Part shown: in pieces, positions 1-5,996 of the stretch
How the letters are laid out: every line of letters starts with the position of its first letter
How positions within the stretch are numbered: the first letter of the stretch is position 1
DNA from: Sphingomonadaceae bacterium
GTDB lineage: Bacteria > Pseudomonadota > Alphaproteobacteria > Sphingomonadales > Sphingomonadaceae
NCBI GenBank assembly: GCA_947442095.1
Contig: CANEVG010000052.1
Location: forward strand, 1 to 13,255
DNA: 13,255 nucleotides
Reading direction: 5' to 3'
The notes under the pieces: generated by a model
The model's database searches: none
What the model saw: the letters and a program-made list of their open reading frames with translations, nothing else
Told to the model about the DNA's origin: nothing
Position numbers and translations under genes: made by a program

Positions 1-129
1 CAATCCCACACAAACCAGGGCGCTCAATCTCATCAACACCATCCAGGTGTAGACAGAACCGTAAAGCCGAAATGCCCGCATCTGTCTGGCGTATATGGAA
101 AATCTGTCAAATGCCGCGGGGAACTTCAG
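1..129. other. Left-edge sequence, no recognised gene
   Basis: I do not recognise this stretch. On the plus strand one frame stays open from base 1 and runs in phase into the IS66 fragment that begins at 130, but its residues do not look like IS66. On the minus strand another frame is open to the window edge and ends in a hydrophobic run (around YTWMVLMRLSALVCVG), which could be a membrane segment of a gene cut by the edge or could be chance. Neither has a convincing start or ribosome binding site. Confidence 0.3.
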
Positions 130-285
130 CCTAACCTGCCTTGGCGCGAGCGCAAGGGCCGCAACGGTCGGCCCGGCGTGAACCGCGCGCTCACAGCCGA
201 TCCTGATCATGTAATCGAGGCGCTGGCGCAGCAATGCCCGATCGGCGCTGCGGCGCTGGGCCGGGTCTTCGAGACCCACGAGGCC
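130..285 (+). pseudogene. IS66-family transposase (TnpC) fragment
   Basis: This is a remnant of the early part of an IS66 TnpC transposase. The plus frame reads PNLPWRERKGRNGRPGVNRAL, then TADPDHVIEALAQQCP, then a degraded GAAALG..ETHEA stretch. It corresponds to the basic linker and the start of the zinc-finger region of TnpC. It has neither the coiled-coil N-terminus nor the DDE catalytic domain. Bases 130-229 match the minus-strand IS66 piece at 3280-3379 at 94 of 100 positions, in inverted orientation. Where the other copy has an in-frame TAG, this copy has TGG (Trp). The reading frame closes near 312. The 3' limit of homology is approximate. Confidence 0.7.
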
Positions 286-462
286 ATCCTTCATGCATGC
301 TGCGACGCATGAAACTGGCTCATCGACCAACCACACCAAATCACTTCAATCGGGCAACGCAAATGGGCACAGGTCAGTCAATAAGACCGAGCGTACGACC
401 CGGTGTCGGAGAATTCCGCACCATCATCATGAGCCCTGCGTTATCTCAACCGGACGACCCGC
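286..462. other. Spacer without recognisable gene
   Basis: Between the IS66 fragment and the stop codon of the MFS gene I see no credible gene, RNA or strong hairpin. The small plus-strand open frames here have no ribosome binding site and no protein-like composition. No clear terminator for the MFS gene is visible. Confidence 0.5.
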
Positions 463-1764
463 TCACATCCCCTTCCGGTCAAGCTCCTCATTGAGCCGCA
501 GCGAGGTGCGCCAGAAGAAGACGGCCGGGACGAAGCCGATCACGGCGGCGCCATAGAGCACCCAGCGCACGCTCTCATCGCCTGCGACGGGCTTGATCCA
601 GTCTGACAGCATGCCGAAGAAGAGAGGGCCGAGGCCGAGGCCGATCAGGTTCTGGCTGAACAGCAGGACGGCACTCGCCATCGCGCGGGCTTCGGGTTTT
701 ACCAGCCCTTGCGCGCTTGAAAAGCAGGGGCCGTAGTAGAGCGAGTTGAGCATTGTGGGGATCATCAGCAGCGCAAGGGCCGAGCGCCAGTCGGTCATGA
801 AATAGGCTGTGATGGAGAATGGTACTGCCAGTGCGAAGCCGATGGCGGGTGCGGTCATCACATGACGGCGGTTGATCTTGCCGAAGCGGTCGGCCAGCCA
901 GCCCCCTGCGAGCGTGCCGGCAATCGAGGCCAGCCCGCCCGAAATGCCGAACCAGAAACCGGTTTCCCCCGCAGTCAGGCCGTGGGTGCGCTGGAAGAAG
1001 ATCGTCGTCCAGGTCGCTTTGCCATAGGTGAGGAATGCTGCCGACGCTCCCGCTGCGAGCAGCAGGACGAAGGCACGTGAACCGAGTATCTCCGACAGCG
1101 CCTCGCGGTTGGAGAGGGTTCTGCGCGGCGTGGCAGCACTGGCAGCGCGCATGGCCTCTCCCACTCTGCGCGGATCGCGCAGCAGCAACACGACGACGCC
1201 GGCGAGGAGAATGCCGGGCAGGCCCACCACGACAAACGCCATTCGCCAGCCATAAGCATCGGCAAGCGTCCCGCCGATCAGCATGCCCAGCAGCGTGCCC
1301 GCGGGTATGCCCAGCGCATAGAATGCCATGGCCGATGCGCGCTTTTCGGGCGGCGCCAGATCGGCGATCAGCGAATGGGCGGCAGGTGTGCATCCTGCCT
1401 CGCCCACGCCGACACCAATGCGGGCCAGCAGTAATTGCACGAAGTTCTGCGCCTGCCCGCACAGCGCCGTCATCCCGGACCAGATGACCAGCGCCCCGGC
1501 AATCAGCCCGACCCGGTTGGTGGAAGGCCGATCCGCATAGCGCGCGATCGGAATGCCCAGGAAGGTGTAGAACGCGGCAAACGCGATGCCCGTCATGAGG
1601 CCGATCTGGGTATCGGAGAGGCCAAGATCCCGGCGGATCGGTTCGGCCAGAATGTTGACGATCTGGCGATCGATGAAATTGAAGATGTAGACGACGAGCA
1701 GGACCGCGAGGACGAGGCCCAGGGATTGGGGTTTGGGCACTTGTTGCCCGGCTGGTTCGGTCAT
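463..1764 (-). CDS. MFS transporter, spinster-like family
   Basis: A twelve-helix inner-membrane carrier of the major facilitator superfamily, about 433 residues and apparently complete. The first helix carries the NFIDRQIV motif (around residues 29-36) typical of spinster-like MFS proteins. The loop between helices 2 and 3 has the motif-A relative GIPIARYADRPSTNR, and helix 4 holds RIGVGVGEAG followed by PAAHSLIADLAPPEKRASAM, also characteristic of this subfamily. The short charged C-terminus (RLNEELDRKGM) is cytoplasmic. The substrate cannot be read from the sequence; relatives move organic acids, lipids or other hydrophobic anions. ATGs at 1776 and 1770 are also in frame. I prefer 1764 because GGGGA lies five bases ahead of it, whereas 1776 has only a poor site. 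The gene is cut off from the catabolic operon by about 2 kb of broken mobile-element sequence, so a joint role is only a guess. Confidence 0.93.
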   Translation of the reverse strand: MTEPAGQQVPKPQSLGLVLAVLLVVYIFNFIDRQIVNILAEPIRRDLGLSDTQIGLMTGIAFAAFYTFLGIPIARYADRPSTNRVGLIAGALVIWSGMTALCGQAQNFVQLLLARIGVGVGEAGCTPAAHSLIADLAPPEKRASAMAFYALGIPAGTLLGMLIGGTLADAYGWRMAFVVVGLPGILLAGVVVLLLRDPRRVGEAMRAASAATPRRTLSNREALSEILGSRAFVLLLAAGASAAFLTYGKATWTTIFFQRTHGLTAGETGFWFGISGGLASIAGTLAGGWLADRFGKINRRHVMTAPAIGFALAVPFSITAYFMTDWRSALALLMIPTMLNSLYYGPCFSSAQGLVKPEARAMASAVLLFSQNLIGLGLGPLFFGMLSDWIKPVAGDESVRWVLYGAAVIGFVPAVFFWRTSLRLNEELDRKGM

Positions 1765-1776
1765 GCTCATCCCCAT

Positions 1777-1947
1777 GCAGGTCTGACGCCTGAAGATAAA
1801 AGCATAGGGGGGCTTGCTGTGGAACGCCAGAGGGGGTGGCGATCTTAAGCGTGCTGGGGCATCGTGAGGTGCGTACCTCCGGCGGGCAAGGGCTATCGTT
1901 CTTGCATCCCGGGAATCTGGGAGCGGGGCTCGAGTTTAGTGTGACAT
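1777..1947. other. Upstream region of the MFS transporter gene
   Basis: This spacer must hold the promoter of the minus-strand MFS gene, but no confident -35/-10 pair stands out. A short dyad, GAGGT and ACCTC around GCGT, lies at 1866-1879. The stronger palindrome just beyond its far end is listed separately. No open reading frame looks real here. Confidence 0.4.
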
Positions 1948-1968
1948 AGGGTGACAGTGTGTCACCCT
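1948..1968. promoter_or_regulatory. 9-bp-arm palindrome, candidate operator
   Basis: The arms AGGGTGACA (1948-1956) and TGTCACCCT (1960-1968) are perfectly complementary and separated by GTG. A further TGACA lies at 1942-1946, exactly ten bases (one helical turn) from the TGACA in the left arm. Such spacing suggests a protein-binding site, perhaps controlling the MFS gene that starts 184 bases away. It also lies near the distal end of the IS5-family remnant, so it could instead be part of an element end. No T-run follows on either strand, which argues against an intrinsic terminator. Confidence 0.4.
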
Positions 1969-2070
1969 CGAATTCTGCTTTAAATAGCAGGTCGTCCGTG
2001 AACACAGCGATGCTCGTTTCGGTGCCGGGTAGACCGGGCCCGTCAGCATCCTGGGCGGCACCCAGCAGGT

Positions 2071-2684
2071 TGTTTGGCTCATGCAGCGGCCACTTTATGC
2101 TGCGCTTCGGGTATCCAAGCGGCAAGCATGGCGCGCAAAGGGCGGTCAGCCATGCGACGAGTAGCCCCAGATTATGCCCGGCGGCCACCAGGATGGCGTT
2201 GATGGCATCGCCGGTGGCACCGACGAGGTGATTTCGTTCAAGTAGGCCATCGGACTTGGTGTGCCCGATGATCGGCTCGATGGCATTTCCTCGCCGCAGT
2301 TCGCGTTTGATCGTGGGTGACGTGATGCCGCAGGTTTGGCCGATGTAGACCTTGGCTTTTCCGCCATGCTTGTGACCCTTGTAGCCGCGGTCGACATAAG
2401 CCCGCTCGACGGTGACGCCGGGCAGGCGCTCGACCTGCTCGATCTGCCCGGACAGGGTATGGCCGTCATAGGGGTTGCCGGGCAGTGCCTGCATGCCGAC
2501 GATGAACTGGCCGCCGGTGGTGCGCGTGTTGGTGACCGCGATCGATGTCTTCACCCCGAACTTGTAGCGGCTCCTCGCCTTGCCCTTGGCGATGCATTCC
2601 ACCTCGGGAGCGTGCAAGGCATAAAGCTTGTCCGCGCTGCCCGGCTTCTGGGTGAGTATCGTCGCCACTCGCTCGCGGGCGACT
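2071..2684 (-). pseudogene. IS5-family transposase, N-terminally truncated
   Basis: This is the C-terminal two thirds of an IS5-family DDE transposase. Recognisable blocks in order are RVATILTQKPGSADKLYALH, then APEVECIAKGKARSRYKFGVK, GGQFIVGMQALPGNPYDGHT, the second catalytic Asp in YVDRGYKGH, and the catalytic Glu in GNAIEPIIGHTKSDGLL. The N-terminal domain with the first catalytic Asp is missing, so the enzyme should be inactive. Its reading frame is joined in phase to a Fic-domain fragment upstream (near 2684/2685). After the last family-like segment (NLGLLVAWLTALC) the frame stays open into unrelated sequence and then into an alternative frame of the MFS gene. The downstream boundary is therefore uncertain, and I found no clear terminal inverted repeat. 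Confidence 0.82.
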
Positions 2685-2996
2685 TTCTTGGGCGTGCTCT
2701 CGTCGAACAGCTGGCCCTGCGCTTCGAATTCCAGCACTTCGCCCAGCGTCAGCTGCGTCCCCTCGGTCTTGCTGGAAAGCACAGCTTCGCGGGCGGTCAG
2801 CGGTGCCAGGAGGATGTCGGGGTTGGCCCCCCCCCCGCGCGAGAACGCCCTCATAGCGCTCAATCGCGGCGTTGGCGGGACCGACCAGCGGGAACAGCGC
2901 GCTGAGATCGAGCGCGGCAGGCGGAAAGCATCCTTCGTGATAGGCTGCAGGCAATGGCGTCTCCGTCCGACCATCACAGGCAGGCGGGCGATCCAC
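2685..2996 (-). pseudogene. Fic/DOC family protein, N-terminal domain only, frameshifted
   Basis: Only the N-terminal (Fic_N) part of a Fic-family protein remains. Fic proteins transfer AMP or other phosphate-containing groups to target proteins and often act as toxins or signalling enzymes. The first frame, from a GTG at 2996, gives YHEGCFPPAALDLSALFPLV and then GPANAAIERYEGVLAR. After a run of ten C on the plus strand (2827-2836) the homology continues one frame over as NPDILLAPLTAREAVLSSKT, then EGTQLTLGEVLEFEAQGQLF. It stops near DESTPKK, where IS5 transposase sequence begins. The catalytic Fic motif (HxFx(D/E)GNGRxxR) is absent, so no activity is expected. The homopolymer at the frameshift could be a true mutation or a sequencing error. 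The IS junction kills the gene either way. Confidence 0.72.
2827..2836. repeat. Ten-base C homopolymer tract
   Basis: Ten consecutive C on the plus strand (G on the coding strand) lie exactly where the Fic homology changes frame. Tracts of this length slip during replication and are also a common sequencing or assembly error. Confidence 0.85.
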
Positions 2997-3085
2997 ATGC
3001 TGCTTTTGATGACGCAGAACAGGGTTTTGCCTACATCAAGCCTCTTTGGTGTTTACAGGCGATCATCAAACCCGATGGTCCGGTT

Positions 3086-3279
3086 CTAGGCGTAAATGCC
3101 AGCGCCGACCGCGTCGATATAGGCCAACACCTCGTCCGCCCGTTGTTCTGGACCAGATGCATCGCGGTCTGGCCGGAGAAACCCAACAGCGGCTCCGAGC
3201 GGTACCAGGCATAGGCCAGCAGCGGCGAACCGAGGCACGGCTCCGCCTTGCCAAGCACTTCGACCATCTGGCGGATATC
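3086..3279 (-). pseudogene. MbcA/ParS/Xre-type (DUF2384) antitoxin C-terminus, frameshifted
   Basis: The minus strand encodes DIRQMVEVLGKAEPCLGSPL followed by LAYAWYRSEPLLGFSGQTAM and HLVQN in one frame. It then continues as RADEVLAYIDAVGAGIYA and a stop in the next frame, with the break near 3140-3148. The pattern W..S.PL.GF.G.TA..LV..GRADEVLAYID...G.YA is the toxin-binding domain of antitoxins that normally pair with RES-domain toxins, which degrade NAD+. The N-terminal HTH part is missing; at 3279/3280 the sequence switches abruptly to IS66 transposase. No RES toxin follows; the next fragment downstream on the same strand is the Fic piece, 89 bases away. I infer a dead toxin-antitoxin remnant. 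Confidence 0.7.
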
Positions 3280-3652
3280 GCGCCAGCGCCTCGATCACAT
3301 GATCAGGATCGGCTGCGAGCGCGCGGTTCACGCCGGGCCGACCTTTGCCGCCCTTGCGCTCGCGCTACGGCAGGTTAGGTTTTTTGCCTGTGCTTGGCGG
3401 CAACAAGGAATTCTTCGGCGTCTTCGGCGTCTTGGGCGGCTTGGTGAGCTTGCCCTCAAGCGCTGCCACACGTTTCTGAAGGCGGGTAATCGTTGCAACC
3501 CGGCTGGATATGATAACCGACTGGCTTTCCGCCAAGACGACCAATTCAGCGATCTGGTCGGCTTGCTGTGCGATGGCCTTCGCCTGCGCAAGGATCAGCG
3601 AAATCAGATCGTCATGCGAAAGCGCGCGGAGGGATGCACGGTCCATGTCCAT
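3280..3652 (-). pseudogene. IS66-family transposase (TnpC) N-terminal fragment
   Basis: From ATG at 3652 the product MDMDRASLRALSHDDLISLI continues as a leucine-rich coiled coil (about residues 17-75). It then reaches the proline-rich linker KPPKTPKTPKNSLLPPSTGKKPNLP. This layout is the typical N-terminus of IS66 TnpC. An in-frame TAG (bases 3365-3367) ends the frame after 95 residues, but homology continues past it as RERKGGKGRPGVNRALAADP and then DHVIEALA. It breaks off at 3280, where antitoxin sequence starts. The zinc finger and DDE domain are missing. Bases 3280-3379 form the inverted partner of 130-229. The upstream partners TnpA and TnpB are not recognisable in 3653-3785. Confidence 0.85.
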
Positions 3653-3785
3653 GCGGCTTCTGAATCAAAGTGCGAGCCCCGGTGCAAGCAAAATCTTGCC
3701 ATCTGAAGTTGCGCGGCACCGCGCCATCACCTCAGATCGCTCGCCTCATCCAACGTGTGCGGGTGAGCAGATACCGTTCTTTGGA
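3653..3785. other. Junction between IS66 remnant and catabolic operon
   Basis: This short spacer lies downstream of the kinase stop codon and upstream of the IS66 fragment. A small hairpin, GCGCGG and CCGCGC around CA (3711-3724), is present but has no T-tract, so a terminator for the minus-strand operon is not convincing. No gene is recognised. Confidence 0.4.
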
Positions 3786-4859
3786 TCAGGCGCCGGCCTT
3801 CACCGCGTATTCCCATGCCATATCCGCCAGCGGGCCGACGCGCTCGGACATGGTCTTGGCGTGGGCGCTGCTCGCGGTGCCGTCGAGGTAGCGTTTCTTT
3901 ATACCCTGGATGATGCCGGCGAGGCGGAAGTAGTTGTAGGCTAGGAACCAGTTCATATCGGGGATGCTGTCGCGGCCGGTGGCCTGGCAGTAGCGTTCGA
4001 CCATTTCATCGAGTTCGGGGATGCCGAGGGCCTTGCGGTCTAGGTCTGACACGCCGCTACGGCCGCCATTTTCGGTGGACCAGGCCATCGCGAAGTAGGT
4101 GAAATCGGCGAGGGGATCGCCGAGGGTGGAGAGTTCCCAATCGAGCACGGCGAGGGGCTCGGGCATGCCGTGGGCGAAGATCATATTGTCGATGCGGTAG
4201 TCGCCATGGACGACGCTGACGCGGTCTTGCACCGGGAGCGTCTGGGGCAGCCATGCGATTAGGCGCTCCATCGGCTCCATGCGCTCGGTTTCGGAGAGGC
4301 GGTACTGCTTGGTCCACCGGTCGACCTGGCGGCCGAAGTAGTTGCCGGGCTTGCCGAATTCGCTGAGGCCGACGGCTTCCACGTCGACGCTATGAAGCCG
4401 GGCGAGTGTATCGACCATAGCTTCGTAGGTGGCGCGGCGTTCGTCGGCGCTCGCGCCTGGCATCGCGCCGTCCCAGATGGTGCGGCCATCGACGCAGCCC
4501 ATCACGTAGAACATGGCGCCCGCGACGCTGTCATCGGTGCAGAGCCCGTATTGCGGGGCGACGGGGAAGCCGGTGCCGACCAGCGCGGATTGCACGCGGA
4601 ACTCGCGGTCCACCGCGTGGGCGCTGGGGAGCAGCTTGCCGAGCGGCTTGCGGCGCAGCACATAAGGGCCGGAGGGGGCGTCGATCTTGTAGGTCGGGTT
4701 GGACTGGCCGCCCTTGAACTTCGAGACGCTGAGCGGACCTTGGAAGCCTGCCACATTCGCCTCAAACCACGGGGTGAGCCTCGCCTCGTCGAGCCGGTCC
4801 GCGCCTTCGGGGAGAGCGGTGCCGGTAAAGGCGGCCTGAGCGTCAATGGCGTCGGTCAT
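3786..4859 (-). CDS. APH-family phosphotransferase, ACAD10/11 kinase-domain type (LvaA-like)
   Basis: A 357-residue cytoplasmic kinase of the aminoglycoside phosphotransferase (APH) fold. FKGGQSNPTY (residues 48-57) is the glycine-rich nucleotide loop, the lysine of VLRRKP (K71) is the likely ATP-binding lysine, VVHGDYRIDN (216-225) is the catalytic loop with D220, and LDWELSTLGDPLADF (239-253) holds the metal-binding D240. This subtype matches the N-terminal domain of animal ACAD10/ACAD11 and LvaA of Pseudomonas putida, not antibiotic kinases. Those proteins phosphorylate the 4-hydroxyl of 4-hydroxyacyl-CoA so that an acyl-CoA dehydrogenase partner can turn it into 3-hydroxyacyl-CoA. The start codon overlaps the stop of the alcohol dehydrogenase gene (ATGA, 4856-4859), implying translational coupling. 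The acyl-CoA dehydrogenase of the matching type is two genes upstream. The exact substrate is inferred, not shown. Confidence 0.9.
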   Translation of the reverse strand: MTDAIDAQAAFTGTALPEGADRLDEARLTPWFEANVAGFQGPLSVSKFKGGQSNPTYKIDAPSGPYVLRRKPLGKLLPSAHAVDREFRVQSALVGTGFPVAPQYGLCTDDSVAGAMFYVMGCVDGRTIWDGAMPGASADERRATYEAMVDTLARLHSVDVEAVGLSEFGKPGNYFGRQVDRWTKQYRLSETERMEPMERLIAWLPQTLPVQDRVSVVHGDYRIDNMIFAHGMPEPLAVLDWELSTLGDPLADFTYFAMAWSTENGGRSGVSDLDRKALGIPELDEMVERYCQATGRDSIPDMNWFLAYNYFRLAGIIQGIKKRYLDGTASSAHAKTMSERVGPLADMAWEYAVKAGA

Positions 4860-5947
4860 TGGTCGAACACGATGACCGAACGGGCGGAATGGCCTTGTTT
4901 CATCTTCTCGAACCCTTCGTTGATTCCTTCGAGGGGAATCCGTTCGGCGATGATGCTGTCAAGGTCAAGCAAGCCGCGCAGATAGAAATCGACAAGGCGC
5001 GGGAGATCGACCGGGAAGTGGTTGCCGCCCATGATCGCGCCCTGCAGCTTCTTGCCCGAGAGCAGATCCATCGCCGAGAGGCCGACCTTGTGGGAGAGCG
5101 GCATCATGCCGAGGATCGTGGCGGTGCCGCCGCGGCGCAGCGATGCGACCGCCAGATCGCCCGAGGCGGGGCGGCCGACAGCCTCGATGGCGTGATCGAC
5201 GCCGCCCTTGGTAAGTTCGAGGATCTGCTTGGCGGCATCGGGATCGAGCGCATCGACCACGTCGGTCGCGCCCAGCTTGATAGCGAGCGCGCGCTTTTCC
5301 GGCATCGGATCGGCCGCGATGATGCGGCCTGCGCCCGCAATCTTGGCGGCGTTGATCGTGGCAAGGCCGACCCCGCCGCAGCCGATCACGGCGACCGTTT
5401 CACCGGGCGTGAGCTTGCAGGCGTTGAAAATCGTGCCTGCGCCGGTGGTGACCGCGCAGCCGATAACCGCGGCCCGGTCGAGCGGCATATCGGGGTTGAT
5501 CGCGACGCAGGCGTGTTCGTGGATCAGCATCATTTCGGCAAAGGCCGAAAGGTTGAGCATCTGGTTGACCACCGCGCCATCACTGGAGCGGGTGAGGCGC
5601 GGCGCTTCGCCGGGCCGGCGGCGCGTATCGCCGCCGAGGCAGAGCGACATGCGGCCCGTGACGCAGAATTCGCAGTGGCCGCAGAACGCGGAGAGGCAGG
5701 TGACGACCGCATCGCCCTTCTTGACCGTGCGGACCTCGCTGCCGACTTCCTCGACAATGCCCGCCGCCTCATGCCCGCCGACGCAGGGCATCGGGTGCGG
5801 GTAGGCGCCGTCGATGAAGTGCAGGTCTGAATGGCACAGGCCGCAAGCGGCCGTGCGGATCAGGACTTCGTGCGGGCCGGGCTTGGAAATGCTCAGCTGG
5901 TCGATGACCAGCGGGGTACCGGCTTTTTCGAGGACGGCGGCTTTCAT
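4856..5947 (-). CDS. Zinc-dependent alcohol dehydrogenase (MDR family)
   Basis: A 363-residue medium-chain alcohol dehydrogenase that should oxidise a primary or secondary alcohol, or reduce the carbonyl, with NAD(H). Catalytic zinc ligands are C38 (in CGLCHSD), H59-E60 (GGHEAAG) and C164. The structural zinc site is the C89-x2-C92-x2-C95-x7-C103 lobe. The Rossmann glycines are GCGGVG (189-194), and D213 at the end of the next strand favours NAD over NADP. The overall type resembles the class III/aryl-alcohol group. I chose ATG at 5947, not the longer open frame beginning at 6199, because it is preceded by AAGGGAA at a normal distance, the upstream residues are low-complexity shadow sequence, and the longer frame would overlap the preceding gene. 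It follows that gene by 49 bases containing a strong hairpin and overlaps the kinase gene by four bases. Confidence 0.95.
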   Translation of the reverse strand: MKAAVLEKAGTPLVIDQLSISKPGPHEVLIRTAACGLCHSDLHFIDGAYPHPMPCVGGHEAAGIVEEVGSEVRTVKKGDAVVTCLSAFCGHCEFCVTGRMSLCLGGDTRRRPGEAPRLTRSSDGAVVNQMLNLSAFAEMMLIHEHACVAINPDMPLDRAAVIGCAVTTGAGTIFNACKLTPGETVAVIGCGGVGLATINAAKIAGAGRIIAADPMPEKRALAIKLGATDVVDALDPDAAKQILELTKGGVDHAIEAVGRPASGDLAVASLRRGGTATILGMMPLSHKVGLSAMDLLSGKKLQGAIMGGNHFPVDLPRLVDFYLRGLLDLDSIIAERIPLEGINEGFEKMKQGHSARSVIVFDQ

Positions 5948-5966
5948 GGGAAGTTCCCTTGTGGTG

Positions 5967-5990
5967 CCCCCTCCCGCAGGCGGGAGGGGG
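5967..5990. repeat. GC-rich intergenic palindrome (REP-like hairpin)
   Basis: Arms CCCCCTCCCGC (5967-5977) and GCGGGAGGGGG (5980-5990) are perfectly complementary around AG. It sits between the acyl-CoA dehydrogenase stop and the alcohol dehydrogenase ribosome binding site. From general familiarity, similar short palindromes are scattered between genes in sphingomonad genomes. It lacks a T-tract, so it may stabilise or partly attenuate the operon mRNA and not terminate it fully. Confidence 0.7.
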
Positions 5991-5996
5991 AGCAGG

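Noticed and set aside
575..2998. An 807-codon continuous minus-strand open frame
   Set aside because: It strings together Fic-fragment and IS5-transposase sequence and then reads an alternative frame of the MFS gene. Only the first part has homology to known families; the rest is open by chance in GC-rich DNA.
3711..3724. GCGCGG/CCGCGC hairpin as a terminator of the minus-strand operon
   Set aside because: It has short arms, a two-base loop and no T-run after it in the direction of transcription, so it is not a convincing terminator.
3786..4859. Antibiotic-resistance kinase
   Set aside because: The APH fold alone could suggest this, but the motif context and the acyl-CoA dehydrogenase neighbour point to the ACAD10/11 and LvaA type of metabolic kinase.
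4859..5830. A 323-codon plus-strand open frame
   Set aside because: It is antisense to the alcohol dehydrogenase gene, whose zinc and Rossmann motifs are intact. The antisense product has biased Arg/Ala/Asp-rich composition and no domain.
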